NCBI RefSeq assembly: GCF_000344155.1
Contig: NZ_BAOQ01000025.1
Coordinates: 1 to 64,000, forward strand
Direction: 5' to 3'
From: Gordonia paraffinivorans NBRC 108238
GTDB taxonomy: Bacteria > Actinomycetota > Actinomycetes > Mycobacteriales > Mycobacteriaceae
DNA length: 64,000 bases
Shown here: positions 43,897 through 52,913 of the stretch, in pieces
Position numbering within the stretch: the stretch's first letter is position 1
How the letters are laid out: each line of letters opens with the position of its first letter
The notes under the pieces: generated by a model
Database searches by the model: none
What the model saw: only the letters and a program-made list of their open reading frames with translations
What the model was told of the DNA's origin: nothing
Position numbers and translations under genes: made by a program

Positions 43897-44655
43897 GTGA
43901 ACATCAGCGGAAGCTCTGCCCTGGTCACAGGTGGAGCGTCGGGTCTCGGCCTCGCCACGGCCGAGAAACTCAGCGGCGCAGGAGCGAAGGTCGTCATCGT
44001 CGATCTTCCCGAATCGCCCGGTGCGGAGGTGGCCGATCGCTCGGAGAACATCACATTCGTGCCTGCCGACGTGCGGGACAGCGAACAGATCTCGGCAGCT
44101 ATCGAGACTGCGTCGGCCTTGGCCCCTCTGCGAATTACGGTCAACTGCGCGGGCATCGGCGACCCAGCCAAGACCCTTGGGCGTCGTGGGCCCCTCGGAC
44201 TCGACCGCTTCGAGCGGGTCATCTCGATCAATCTGCTGGGGACCTTCAACGTGATTCGGCTCGCCGCCGAGGCGATCGCAGCGACTGAACCCGTCGAGGG
44301 GGAGCGCGGCGTCATCGTCAACACGGCATCGGTGGCTGCTTTCGACGGGCAAGTAGGCCAAGCCTCATATTCCGCTTCCAAGGCCGCGATCGCAGGAATG
44401 ACGTTGCCGGTCGCCAGGGATCTCGCTGACTTGCTGATCCGCGTCGTCACCATCGCGCCCGGAATGTTCGCCACCCCTATCCTTCAGGGGCTGACCGACG
44501 ACGCTCGTGCGTCGCTGGAGAAACAGATCCCCCATCCCTCTCGGCTGGGCCAACCGGCCGAGTACGCCGACCTTGTCGCCCACATAGTGAACAACCCCAT
44601 GCTCAACGGTGAGACCATTCGACTCGACGGCGCACTGCGGATGGCGCCGCGATGA
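43897..44655 (+). CDS. SDR, 3-hydroxyacyl-CoA dehydrogenase type 2-like
   Basis: 252 aa. TGGASGLG at residues 11-18, Asp after strand 2 (IVDLPES; NAD+ likely), Ser145, Tyr158 and Lys162, and a long insertion after NCAG (PAKTLGRRGPLGLDRFERV). The insertion and the APGMFATPIL segment are typical of type 2 3-hydroxyacyl-CoA dehydrogenases (HSD17B10-like). It should oxidise 3-hydroxyacyl-CoA to 3-ketoacyl-CoA for the thiolase. The GTG start has AAGGAG eight nt upstream. It overlaps the next SDR gene by 4 nt. Confidence 0.86.
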   Translation: MNISGSSALVTGGASGLGLATAEKLSGAGAKVVIVDLPESPGAEVADRSENITFVPADVRDSEQISAAIETASALAPLRITVNCAGIGDPAKTLGRRGPLGLDRFERVISINLLGTFNVIRLAAEAIAATEPVEGERGVIVNTASVAAFDGQVGQASYSASKAAIAGMTLPVARDLADLLIRVVTIAPGMFATPILQGLTDDARASLEKQIPHPSRLGQPAEYADLVAHIVNNPMLNGETIRLDGALRMAPR

Positions 44656-45383
44656 CCCGCACAGCACTGGTCACCGGCGCATCACGAGGGATCGGTCTCG
44701 AGATCGCTCGCCGACTGGCAGACGACGGATGGAACCTCACCATCAGCGCACGAACCGAGAGCACTCTCACCGAAGCTGCCACCACGTTGCGGGAGAGATC
44801 GCAGGGGGAGGTCTGTGCGGTCGTGGCGGACATGGCATCTGAAGGGGACGTCCTCGCGCTGGCCGCCGCGCACCGAGAACGCTTCGGCCGACTCGATGCG
44901 CTGGTCCTCAACGCCGGCATGGGATCGATAGGGCCGATTGCGGAGTTCCCGATCCGGCGCTTCGACAAACTGATCGCGGTCAACGTTCGATCGGCCTATC
45001 TGCTCATCCAGCAACTGTTGCCGACTCTCAGGGAAACAGCCGGCACCACCGGTTCGTCGCGCGTCATCGCGATATCGTCGCTGACGGGCACGGCCTCGGA
45101 ACCGTTGAATTCCGCGTACGGCGCCAGTAAGGCCGCGCTGACTTCGCTGTGCGAGACGGTCAACACGGAGGAATCGCTCGGCGGGGTCAGTGCCACTGCA
45201 TTGTGCCCCGGTTACGTGGCGACGGACATGACCGCGCCGCTGACCGGTGATGTTCCAGCCGACACCATGATCGACCCGGTCGAGATCGCCGAGCTCGCGG
45301 TCGGCCTGACACGGCTGGGGCGCAGCGCGGTCATCCCCGCGATTCCCATCTCTCGGCCCGGACCGCTCGTGTGGCGGGTCTGA
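44652..45383 (+). CDS. SDR oxidoreductase
   Basis: 243 aa. TGASRGIG at residues 8-15, NAG at 87-89, Ser142/143, Tyr156 and Lys160. The Arg of SARTES after strand 2 suggests NADP(H). Instead of the VDGG tail it ends IPAIPISRPGPLVWRV, closer to the 3-oxoacyl reductase/sepiapterin-reductase-like SDRs. It is coupled to the preceding dehydrogenase gene (4-nt overlap). The substrate is unknown. Confidence 0.82.
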   Translation: MTRTALVTGASRGIGLEIARRLADDGWNLTISARTESTLTEAATTLRERSQGEVCAVVADMASEGDVLALAAAHRERFGRLDALVLNAGMGSIGPIAEFPIRRFDKLIAVNVRSAYLLIQQLLPTLRETAGTTGSSRVIAISSLTGTASEPLNSAYGASKAALTSLCETVNTEESLGGVSATALCPGYVATDMTAPLTGDVPADTMIDPVEIAELAVGLTRLGRSAVIPAIPISRPGPLVWRV

Positions 45384-45405
45384 ACTGCACAATCCCTCAC
45401 CCGGG

Positions 45406-45422
45406 TGTCCTGTTTCGGGACA
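45406..45422. promoter_or_regulatory. 17-bp inverted repeat, copy B (operator candidate)
   Basis: TGTCCTGTTTCGGGACA, with TGTCC/GGACA arms, lies 34 nt before the start of the acyl-CoA dehydrogenase gene at 45457. It is the most symmetric copy. Confidence 0.5.
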
Positions 45423-45456
45423 GTCGACCGGGTCCCCACGATCGTAAGGTGAACCC

Positions 45457-46623
45457 ATGTTGTTGGACTTGGACGATGCCCGCCGTGACTTCCGCGAATA
45501 CGTGCGCGGATGGGTGGACAAGAATTTCCCCCCCGAGCGTGCTCTGGAGCTGGAGAAGCAGGAATACCGGTATCCGTTCGAACTCTGGGATGCCATGGCA
45601 GAAGCAGGGTTTCATGCCGTAGGGATCAGCGAGGAGTACGGCGGACAGGGTGGCAACGCGGTTGACACCGCTGTTCTGGCCCGTGAGCTCGCGCGAAGCC
45701 TGGGCGGCCTGTCCTGGGTCTGGGGGATCCCCTCGTTCGCCGGCGCGAAGGCGTTGAGCCACGCCGGTACCGATGAACAGAAGAAGGAACTTCTCCCCGA
45801 ACTCGCCGCCGGTCGCATCCGCTTCTCCATCGCGGTGACCGAACCAGGAGGCGGCACCGATCTGCTGGGTGCGATGCGCACACGTGCCACCAAGGTGCCC
45901 GGCGGTTGGAAGGTCTCCGGGCAGAAGATGTGGTCCACAGGGGCGAAGCAGGCCACATATCTACTGTTGCTCGCACGCAGCGGTGATCCTGAAGGCCCCG
46001 GCAAACGTCCCCCGACAACACTCCTGCTCGTGCCGTCGAATTCGCCGGGTATCGAGATGAGATACATCCCGAAGATGGGCATGCGCGCGATGGGGTCGTG
46101 CGAGGTCTTCCTCGACGACGTGTTCGTACCCGACTCGCAACTGCTCGGCATCGAGCATCAGGGCTTCAAAGTCCTTGTCGCTTCGCTGAACAACGAGCGG
46201 GTGATGAGCGGCGCGCTGGCGTTGGGCATGCTGGACGGAATACTCGAGGAATCCGTCGAATACGCATCGACCCGCACGGCATTCGGAAAGGTGATCGGTG
46301 GGCACCAGATCATTCAGCACTACATCGCAGACACCGCCCTCGCTCAGAAGCAGTGCGAGCTCCTGACATTCGACGCCGCCTGGCGCGAGGCATCGGGACT
46401 GAACTGCCACAAGGAGGCGAACATGGTGAAGGTCGTGACATCCGAGCTCGCCGTTGCCGCAGCCGATCGTGGCATCCAGGTCCTGGGTGGGATGGGCATC
46501 TCGTCGGAGACTCACGCACAACGTTTCTGGCGGGATCTGCGTCAGTTCCGGATCGCGCCCATCAGCAACGAGATGGTGCGTAACAATCTCGCCGAGAGCT
46601 ACGGGTTGCCGCGGTCGTACTGA
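45457..46623 (+). CDS. Acyl-CoA dehydrogenase
   Basis: A 388-aa homomeric-type acyl-CoA dehydrogenase. Motifs: FSIAVTEPGGGTDLLG, WKVSGQKMWSTGA, and the C-terminal IQVLGGMGISSETHAQRFWRD. The SCAD-type IYEGT motif is replaced by IAPISNE, so Glu368 is missing; LNNERVMSGA supplies a Glu at the isovaleryl-CoA dehydrogenase position instead. It introduces the 2,3 double bond into a CoA ester whose nature is not known. It has its own upstream region with an operator-like repeat and AAGGTG near the ATG. Confidence 0.87.
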   Translation: MLLDLDDARRDFREYVRGWVDKNFPPERALELEKQEYRYPFELWDAMAEAGFHAVGISEEYGGQGGNAVDTAVLARELARSLGGLSWVWGIPSFAGAKALSHAGTDEQKKELLPELAAGRIRFSIAVTEPGGGTDLLGAMRTRATKVPGGWKVSGQKMWSTGAKQATYLLLLARSGDPEGPGKRPPTTLLLVPSNSPGIEMRYIPKMGMRAMGSCEVFLDDVFVPDSQLLGIEHQGFKVLVASLNNERVMSGALALGMLDGILEESVEYASTRTAFGKVIGGHQIIQHYIADTALAQKQCELLTFDAAWREASGLNCHKEANMVKVVTSELAVAAADRGIQVLGGMGISSETHAQRFWRDLRQFRIAPISNEMVRNNLAESYGLPRSY

Positions 46624-46700
46624 TGTTTGGGGCGCCGCTCGGTCACGTCGCCGGGTGGCGTACTCAGGTGAAGGCCGAATCCTCCGGTGGCAGTCCCGCA

Positions 46701-46717
46701 GGATCATTTTGGGACAG
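46701..46717 (+). promoter_or_regulatory. Half-site of the 17-bp repeat, copy C
   Basis: The 17-mer ends in TTTTGGGACA, identical over 10 nt to the reverse complement of copy D, but the left TGT arm is absent. It lies ~90 nt before the transporter gene. Confidence 0.3.
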
Positions 46718-46765
46718 CAAAAAGTGTTGTCGCACACATAATCTGACTCGTGAAGTAACAGTCCA

Positions 46766-46785
46766 CCTGCCACCCTGGTGGCAGG
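46766..46785 (+). promoter_or_regulatory. Palindrome in leader of transporter gene
   Basis: A 9-bp perfect inverted repeat (CCTGCCACC / GGTGGCAGG) with a CT centre lies 12 nt before the GGAGG site. It could be an operator for the nearby TetR protein or an RNA hairpin controlling translation. Confidence 0.4.
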
Positions 46786-46809
46786 CACACGGCGATCGGA
46801 GGAATGATC

Positions 46810-48156
46810 ATGCGGCCCACCCGCGAAAACCTGGCGGAACCCGAGAACAAACCGAAGGGCTTGCGAGCGGTCATCGTCGCGGCTCTCGGCGCGAGCACGC
46901 TCGAGTGGTACGACTTCTACATCTACGGGACTGCTGCGGCACTCGTCTTCAACAAGGTCTTCTTCCCGTCGGTCAACCCCGCACTGGGCACTCTCGCCGC
47001 CTTCGCGACGTTCGGGGTCGGCTTCCTGTTCCGTCCGCTCGGAGGGTTGATCTTCGGCCACTTCGGCGACACGTTGGGCAGAAAGAAGCTGCTCGTCATC
47101 GCGATGATGGTCATGGGTATCTCCACGTTCCTGATCGGCGTGTTGCCGACGTATTCGACGGTCGGGATTCTCGCACCGATCCTGCTCGTGGTGCTGCGCG
47201 CCGCTCAAGGTCTGGCCGTGGGCGGGCAGTACGGCGGTGCAATGCTTCTGGTCACCGAGAACGCGCCGGCGAACCGCAGGGGTTATTACGGCAGCTTCTC
47301 GCACATCGGACCATCACTGGCGGTCATCCTGTCCAATGTCGTGTTCCTCGTCGTCGTTGCCGCCGTGAGCTCGGACGCATTGATCGGCTGGGCATGGCGC
47401 ATTCCGTTCCTGCTGTCTGTGTTCGTCGTGGCGGCAGGTATTTACATGCAACTGAAGATCGAGGACACCGCAGAGTTCCGCGAGCTCCAGGAGCGTCGCG
47501 TCGCGGAGCAGGGCGGTCAGCAGGTTCAGCGGCGGTCGCCGGTTATCGAGGCGCTGCGTACCCATCCGCGGGAGATCCTGCAGGCGGGCGGGATGATCTT
47601 GATCGTCCAGGTGTACTACTACGTACTGATCGTGTTCACGATCTCGTATGCCACATCCCATGACATCAGCCGTACAACGGCACTTGTCGCGGTTCTGTTG
47701 TCGAGTTTGGCAACTGTCGTGTCGATTCCGATCTTTGCGGCGCTCTCGGACAAATCGGGGCGAAAGACGGTGCTGGTCTGGTCCGCAATCGCCACAACGG
47801 CGAGCGCATTCCCGTTTGTGTTGCTGTTGGGCACCGGCAGCGTCCCGCTTCTGGTTCTCGCAGTGGTTGTTCCGGGAGTCACTCTCGGGGCGCTCTACGG
47901 TCCGATGGCTGCGTTCTACTACGAGATGTTCAGTGCCGAGGTGCGCTACTCCGGCGCGTCCATCGGCTACCAGTTGGGCGCTGTCCTGGGCGGCGGGTTC
48001 TCCCCATTCATCGCGACCGGATTGCTGGAGGCGACCGGATCGTTGCTCTCGGTCGGGGCGTTCATCACCGTCGCCGGACTCCTGAGCATCTGGGCCATTG
48101 CGTCCGTGTCGACCTCGTCCCGGCGAACGTCGACCGAGGTTTCGCAGGCGACATGA
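46810..48156 (+). CDS. MFS transporter, metabolite:H+ symporter (MHS) family
   Basis: About 448 aa with 12 predicted membrane helices. The start STLEWYDFYIYG and the loop-2/3 motif GHFGDTLGRKKLL are hallmarks of the MHS branch (ShiA, KgtP, ProP, PcaK-like carriers). RAAQGLAVGGQYGGA is the helix-4/5 signature. These proteins bring in organic acids or betaines with protons, so it probably imports the acid or a related form of the pathway substrate. ATG 46810 has the better spacing from CGGAGGA (46797-46803); ATG 46804 is too close. Confidence 0.86.
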   Translation: MRPTRENLAEPENKPKGLRAVIVAALGASTLEWYDFYIYGTAAALVFNKVFFPSVNPALGTLAAFATFGVGFLFRPLGGLIFGHFGDTLGRKKLLVIAMMVMGISTFLIGVLPTYSTVGILAPILLVVLRAAQGLAVGGQYGGAMLLVTENAPANRRGYYGSFSHIGPSLAVILSNVVFLVVVAAVSSDALIGWAWRIPFLLSVFVVAAGIYMQLKIEDTAEFRELQERRVAEQGGQQVQRRSPVIEALRTHPREILQAGGMILIVQVYYYVLIVFTISYATSHDISRTTALVAVLLSSLATVVSIPIFAALSDKSGRKTVLVWSAIATTASAFPFVLLLGTGSVPLLVLAVVVPGVTLGALYGPMAAFYYEMFSAEVRYSGASIGYQLGAVLGGGFSPFIATGLLEATGSLLSVGAFITVAGLLSIWAIASVSTSSRRTSTEVSQAT

Positions 48157-48224
48157 GGGCGCTGGTGGATTGACGCACAGACCGGCGATGGGCACAGGGC
48201 TTCTGCGCCCATCGCCACTGTCGT
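48157..48224. other. Junction between transporter gene and IS remnant
   Basis: A short stretch with no gene; GGGCGCAGAAGCCC-like inverted symmetry is present around 48190-48215. The IS21 remnant begins right after. Confidence 0.3.
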
Positions 48225-48790
48225 GGGTGATGACGTCGTCTCGTGGGTAGGGCTCGGCGTCGATAGTGATGCCTCGGTGTGGTGGACCAGTCGCTCGATC
48301 AGCGCGGCGGCAACGACGTCGTCGGCGAAGACCTCGACCCTGCGACCGAAGGGCAGGTTCGAGGTGATCGGCACCGAGGCCGGCTCGCAGCGACTGGCGA
48401 TGAGTTGGGGGAACAGGTTGTTGGAGGTGGGGTGTCGGGGTCGAACGGCAGGTAGCCGATCTCGTCGTTGACGAGCAGCCGGGTAACGGCGTACTTGTGA
48501 GTTCGTGTGTCAGGCGTCCAGCGGCCTCTGCTTCGGTGGAGGTGGGTCGCCCATACGGTGGTGGTGTAAGACAGTGCCGGGTAGGCGTTGGGGGCGGCTA
48601 CAGGTCGGCGGTGTGGTGTCGACGAAGTGGCCGATCACCGCCGGATGGACGGTGTAGTCGTTGCCGGCCACGCGCATGTGGAGTCGTGCCTGGGGGCCTG
48701 GCCCCGCTGTACTGGAGTCACCCTTCTCGCGAGACGGGGAGGGTCGAATCCGACCCGTCGTCAGGGGTGGTTTCGGGCGTCGTGAACGTA
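48225..48790 (-). mobile_element. Decayed IS21-family element (istA tail, broken istB)
   Basis: On the - strand, 48590-48700 encodes LHMRVAGNDYTVHPAVIG, which matches the conserved C-terminal region of IS21 IstA transposases (the RxDxNDYSVxPxVIGRRV pattern). Downstream, 48480-48240 encodes VNDEIGYLPFDPD and then, in another frame, ITSNLPFGRRVEVFADDV and AALIERLVHH, which are the Walker B and sensor parts of the IstB ATPase. Frameshifts and missing middle parts make it dead. A related fragment lies at 56.3-56.7 kb. Confidence 0.75.
48717..48787. repeat. Dispersed repeat, copy 1
   Basis: A ~70-bp segment (GTCACCCTTCTCGCGAGACG...GGCGTCGTGAAC) that recurs, diverged and with a small deletion, at 56626-56691. 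Both copies adjoin IS21-like remnants in the same orientation, so this is likely an IS21 internal or end sequence. Confidence 0.6.
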
Positions 48791-48923
48791 CAGCTACATC
48801 CTTCTTGACAGCGCGAACGACTAGCCAGATCGATATCACCTATCCCGTGCAGCAGTCCAGATGGTCACGAGGCGGTCCTGTGTTCTCGGAATCGGGTCTC
48901 CGATTGCGTACTACTGTCACCAC

Positions 48924-49523
48924 ATGACCACATCCCGCTCGGCGGGGCGTACCCGTCTCAGTTCTAGTGACCGGCGTGAGCAGATTCTCGAAGCCGCCCA
49001 GCGTCTCTTCGCAGAACGTGCTTACGAAGAAGTTTCGACGGCGGAACTCGCCGCGGCGGCGGGTACCACCCGGACGAATCTGCACCACCACTTCGGTACG
49101 AAGAGAGCTCTCTACCTCGAGGTGGTTCGGCGCTTTGCCCGGTTGCCGGCACCTCCTACCGATCTCCCCCGGGCCTCGGACGTTCCGACGGCGGTCGCTG
49201 AGACCTTTGACAAGTGGCTCGATCTCGTCGAGCACAACCGCGAGACATATCTGAGCATGATCGGAGCGTCTTCGATGGGTCGCGACCCCGAGGTGGAGGA
49301 GGTCCTCCGCGCCGGGATGAGAGTGTGGGAGGAGCGATTGCTCGCAGTGCTGCAAGCTCCCAGTACCGATTTGAACCGAGCTCAGATCCGGGCCTTCCAA
49401 GCCCTTCTGAGCACGGCAACCGACGAATGGCTACGTAAGGGAAAACTCAAGCGCGCGAATGTACATGACCTTCTGACCCGTGGATTGTTGGCTCTGCCCG
49501 TCGAGCGCCCCGATTTATCTTGA
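48924..49523 (+). CDS. TetR/AcrR-family transcriptional regulator
   Basis: 199 aa. The N-terminal DNA-binding domain is clear: RREQILEAAQRLFAERAYEEVS, then TAELAAAAGTTRTNLHHHFGTKRALYLEVV, the TetR helix-turn-helix. The C-terminal ligand domain is helical and ends VHDLLTRGLLALPVE. It likely represses neighbouring transport or catabolic genes until an acyl-CoA or substrate is bound. ATG 48924 places the HTH at a normal distance from the start; upstream codons lie in the IS-derived stretch. Confidence 0.88.
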   Translation: MTTSRSAGRTRLSSSDRREQILEAAQRLFAERAYEEVSTAELAAAAGTTRTNLHHHFGTKRALYLEVVRRFARLPAPPTDLPRASDVPTAVAETFDKWLDLVEHNRETYLSMIGASSMGRDPEVEEVLRAGMRVWEERLLAVLQAPSTDLNRAQIRAFQALLSTATDEWLRKGKLKRANVHDLLTRGLLALPVERPDLS

Positions 49524-49607
49524 CACTGTGTCGGTAGTGGGTCACTCTTGCTGTATCCAGCGTGCGGAGTGATAGCGCTGGTTGTACTGACATGGAGGTC
49601 TGAGCTA

Positions 49608-51470
49608 GTGAGTACGGCTGTCACGTCACGACGTAGCGAGGATCGGGCGCGCACGAGCACGGACGCCGGTGTTCGGGGCTTTCCTCTCGACGACAGATCT
49701 CGGCTGAGTCATGTTCGAGAGAAATTCTTCTCCACGGGGATGGTCGATCCCGATGACCTTCGAGCGTCCGGCCTCGATATGAGCGTGATCGACTCATGGC
49801 GCCGAAGCCTGCGTTACGGACTCGGCAATCGCCCGAGGCAGATCGTGCGTTCTGTCGAGGTGGACATGCAGAATCCGCTGGTGAAGGTCGCTCACGCAGT
49901 CATCACGTCCCGCGAGGCCGTACTCGAACAGTCGATGTGTGGGCTGTCGCTCACAGATGCCGACGGGGTGCTCTTACGTCAGTGGGTGGGTGATCCCGCA
50001 GTTGGAAAATGGTTGGAGAGACACGGCATCGTCCCCTCTGTGGCCGTGGACGAGAGTTCCATCGGAACCTCCAGCGGCATCTGCCTGCTCACCGAGAAGC
50101 CGGCGATTGTCCGTGGCCTCGAACACTTCTACGAGGAGTATGCGGAAGTGACCTCGGCCGGCGTTCCCATCATCCACCCGGTCACACGCCGGATCGTCGG
50201 TTCGCTCAACCTGACGAGCCGCTATCGCGACACCAGCCCGGTATTGCTCTCCTGGGTGATGGAGTTGGTTGCGGACATTCAGCAAGAGTTTCATCAGACC
50301 GCGACCCGTCGTGAGAGGACACTGCTCAACGCGTACCTGAACGAGAATCGCGACGCCAGGCATCCGCTGGTGGCCCTGAATGATCAGACGATCATCACCA
50401 ATGCAACCGCGGCAAGACTCATCTCATCGGTCGACCAGGCGCTTCTGTGGGAGCACGCTTCACGCGCAATCAGGGAGGGCTCTGAACGATCCCGACAATT
50501 GGTCCTCACCGACGGCACGGTGGTCTCGGTGCAATGTCGTGAGGTCGTGAGTGCGGCTGAATCAGTCGGTGCAGTGGTACGCATACGGCCGGTTGACGAA
50601 CGCCCGTCGCGGAGTCGGGCCTGTTCACCTGCTCCCGGCCTCCCCGGGTTGGTCGGTGACGGACCGCGCTGGCGTGAGCTGTGCCGTCACGCGGTGGCCG
50701 CCGACCGTGCGATGCCGACTCTTATTGTCGGCGAACGCGGTACGGGAAAACTGTCGGTGGCGCAGGCGCTGGCGGGCGGGTCGGCGACGGTATTGGACGC
50801 GACTTCGGTCGGCCTCGAGGGCCGCGACTCGTTCTTGCGTCGGCTCTCGGATCTCCTCGATCAAGAGACGCCGTCCTCGGTGGTACTGAGGAGGTGCGAC
50901 GAACTCGATGACTCCACTGCGACGGCGGTGGCGACGCTGCTTCGTTCGCATCGTGGCGGACCGGTCCGTGTGCTGGCCACCACGACCAGAGACGTCGAAC
51001 ACGGACACACCGACCCCTTGTACGCCGAGTTCCCGGTCGTTCTCTCGGTCCCGCCTCTGCGTGAGAGGATCGAGGACCTGCCCTCGCTGTTGGCGTCGCT
51101 GTCGCAGGTTGCCAGTGCGAGGCTCGGACGCACGGGTGGTGTTCGATGGATGCCCGACGCCGTTCAGGCACTGTCTCGCCTGGAGTGGCGGGGGAACATC
51201 ACCTCTCTGGAGACGGTGGTGATGCGGGTTCTCCAAAGCACCACAAATGGTTACGTGAATGCAGCCGATCTTCCTGCGGATGTCGTTGCGAGCGCCTCGC
51301 GGCGCAAGTTGGCCGGGCTCGAGCATGTGGAGGCCCATGCGATCACTGCCGCGCTTCGCGAGGCGGGGGGCAACAAGAACAAAGCCGCCGAGCGGCTCGG
51401 CATCGCCCGATCGACGCTCTACCGCAAGATCCGCACCCTCGGTATCGATCTGACCACGTCGGCGTTCTGA
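49608..51470 (+). CDS. GAF/Fis-domain regulator, AcoR-like, degenerate AAA+
   Basis: 620 aa from GTG 49608, which has GGAGG at 49594-49598. Layout as in AcoR-type activators: an N-terminal SxIDSWRRSLRYGL segment, a GAF-like ligand region (residues ~60-250; GLSLTDADGVLL, ESSIGTSSGICLL, PIIHPVTRRIVGSLNLT), an AAA+ domain with Walker A GERGTGK, and a C-terminal Fis HTH (GGNKNKAAERLGIARSTLYRKIR). The GAFTGA loop needed to contact sigma-54 is absent and Walker B reads VVLRRCDEL, so it cannot be a standard sigma-54 activator. It is the best candidate to control this island and to bind the 17-bp repeats (inference). Confidence 0.85.
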   Translation: MSTAVTSRRSEDRARTSTDAGVRGFPLDDRSRLSHVREKFFSTGMVDPDDLRASGLDMSVIDSWRRSLRYGLGNRPRQIVRSVEVDMQNPLVKVAHAVITSREAVLEQSMCGLSLTDADGVLLRQWVGDPAVGKWLERHGIVPSVAVDESSIGTSSGICLLTEKPAIVRGLEHFYEEYAEVTSAGVPIIHPVTRRIVGSLNLTSRYRDTSPVLLSWVMELVADIQQEFHQTATRRERTLLNAYLNENRDARHPLVALNDQTIITNATAARLISSVDQALLWEHASRAIREGSERSRQLVLTDGTVVSVQCREVVSAAESVGAVVRIRPVDERPSRSRACSPAPGLPGLVGDGPRWRELCRHAVAADRAMPTLIVGERGTGKLSVAQALAGGSATVLDATSVGLEGRDSFLRRLSDLLDQETPSSVVLRRCDELDDSTATAVATLLRSHRGGPVRVLATTTRDVEHGHTDPLYAEFPVVLSVPPLRERIEDLPSLLASLSQVASARLGRTGGVRWMPDAVQALSRLEWRGNITSLETVVMRVLQSTTNGYVNAADLPADVVASASRRKLAGLEHVEAHAITAALREAGGNKNKAAERLGIARSTLYRKIRTLGIDLTTSAF

Positions 51471-51734
51471 GCCGGTGCCGGTGAGGTGGACCATCCGATG
51501 GTGGGTCGCCATGCGGCTTGGGGTTGGTGGCTCGTGATCCCCGCTGGGGGCGAACTCTGCGGCGTCCATTCTCGAACCGCAACGTAGGGCGGTGGACCAT
51601 GTATGAGGGCCAGGCGGTCGAGCACGTCAACCACGCCGTCGGGTTGCGGACGCGGTCGACGTGGATCGCCCGCGGTTTGCAAGGTGAGCTCGTCCTGTGG
51701 CGCCGAGGAGCTCGCAGGACTTCCTAGAGTCAAT
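51471..51734. other. Gene-free stretch after the Fis-type regulator
   Basis: No intact gene or clear remnant that I can name. Frames on both strands are short and Arg/Pro-rich. Probably decayed insertion DNA continuous with the IS3 fragment that follows. Confidence 0.4.
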
Positions 51735-51860
51735 CGGCTTGCTGAGACCTCCGGATACCGGCACACCTCAGCCAACACCCGCTCGGTCCCGAGGGGCTTC
51801 TTGCCCTCCGTCCGGCACGCGGATGATCTGATCCGGCGGGTGCCGTCGATGCTTGGCCAA
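51735..51860 (-). mobile_element. IS3-family orfA fragment
   Basis: The - strand reads KHRRHPPDQIIR in one frame and KKPLGTERVLAEVCRYPEVS in the next. This is the conserved start of IS3-family OrfA (RRHTPEQIIRKL, then LAEVCRELEVSE), split by a frameshift. No OrfB follows nearby; an OrfB 3' end occurs at 59.7-59.9 kb. Confidence 0.65.
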
Positions 51861-52045
51861 CCGCCATGTCGTCGTCGATTCCTGCCCGAACACTCGGGCA
51901 ACAGCGTCGCACAACAACTCGACCACTGCAGATAATCCACCTCACCGGAGGTGTGCATCGTTTCCCGCACGGCATCCACATAACCGGCCACTGTGTCACG
52001 ATCGGACAACCGAACACCCTCTACGCCACATACTTTCGTATGGAC
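51861..52045. other. Upstream region of the enoyl-CoA hydratase gene
   Basis: No gene. It should hold the promoter of the 52.1-55.7 kb operon. A TGTC...GGACA pair (52007-52025 region, TGTGTCACGATCGGACA) loosely resembles the 17-bp repeat but with poor internal match. Confidence 0.35.
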
Positions 52046-52055
52046 AAGGAGGTGA
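52046..52055 (+). promoter_or_regulatory. Full-match Shine-Dalgarno sequence
   Basis: AAGGAGGTGA, complementary over ten bases to the usual 16S rRNA 3' end, six nt before ATG 52062. It is the strongest ribosome site in the window and fixes the start of the hydratase gene. Confidence 0.8.
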
Positions 52056-52061
52056 TTCGGG

Positions 52062-52913
52062 ATGTCACAGGACGCGAGCAGTAGAATCGTAGAGACAGCC
52101 GGACAGCAAGTCGGACGGGCCGGTGACGGTGAGATCTCGTACAGTGTGACCGACGCGGTCGCCCTCATCACGTTGGATCGCCCGTCGGCTCACAACGCCT
52201 TGACCGTGTCCATGCTGCAGCAGCTGGCGGCTGCTTTCGACGACGCTCGTCGCAACGACCACGTACGTGCCATCGTCATCACGGGTGCGGGTGACCGCGC
52301 CTTCAGCGCGGGCGGCGATCTCGGAGAACTGATTCCGCGCCTCTCAGCTGGTGAGCTGGAGATCTTGATCCCCGACCCCGCGAAAAGGTTCTTTTCGGAT
52401 GTGTTCATCCCGGTGATCGCGGCGGTGAACGGCCTCTGCCTTGCGGGGGGACTTGAGATGTTGCTCGGAACCGATATCCGTATCGCCTCGGAGCGCGCGA
52501 TTTTCGGACTTCCTGAGGTTCGGTGGGGACTCATTCCCGGCGGCGGAACGCATATCCGCCTCCCGCAACAGGTTCCCTGGGCTATCGCGATGCAGTTGCT
52601 TCTCACCGGGGATCATATCGATGCGACTCAGGCGTTGCGTGCCGGTCTGATCAACGAGGTCGTCCCGCCCGAATCGGTCTTGGAGCGCGCCCTCGATGTC
52701 GCCCGCGGAGTGACCCGAAACGCTCCTCTGGCAGTTCGCACCGCCAAGGAGATCGCGGTGCGCGCGCTTGGCAACGAGCCCCGCTTTGCCTTGGAGAATT
52801 CGCTCAACGAACGCGTACTACGCAGCGCGGACGCAGTCGAAGGGCCGCGCGCCTTCATCGAAAAGCGCACACCCAGTTATGCCTGGGAAGAGACAGAAAG
52901 GTCAATCCCATGA
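52062..52913 (+). CDS. Enoyl-CoA hydratase/isomerase family protein
   Basis: A 283-aa crotonase-fold protein with ITLDRPSAHNALT, the oxyanion-hole segments FSAGGDLGEL and NGLCLAGGLEML, and FGLPEVRWGLIPGGG, where the Glu of LPEV is a catalytic acid/base position. The second Glu of classical hydratases is replaced in RWGLIPGGG, so hydratase, isomerase or ring-opening activity are all possible. It carries a ~25-residue N-terminal extension. It is the first gene of an operon with an acyl-CoA dehydrogenase (4-nt overlap), flavin reductase and RibBA-like gene. Confidence 0.87.
   Translation: MSQDASSRIVETAGQQVGRAGDGEISYSVTDAVALITLDRPSAHNALTVSMLQQLAAAFDDARRNDHVRAIVITGAGDRAFSAGGDLGELIPRLSAGELEILIPDPAKRFFSDVFIPVIAAVNGLCLAGGLEMLLGTDIRIASERAIFGLPEVRWGLIPGGGTHIRLPQQVPWAIAMQLLLTGDHIDATQALRAGLINEVVPPESVLERALDVARGVTRNAPLAVRTAKEIAVRALGNEPRFALENSLNERVLRSADAVEGPRAFIEKRTPSYAWEETERSIP

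Noticed and set aside
43897..45383. The two adjacent SDRs as a duplicated pair
   Set aside because: They differ in cofactor-site residue, insertion pattern and C-terminus. They are distinct SDR subfamilies, not a recent duplicate.
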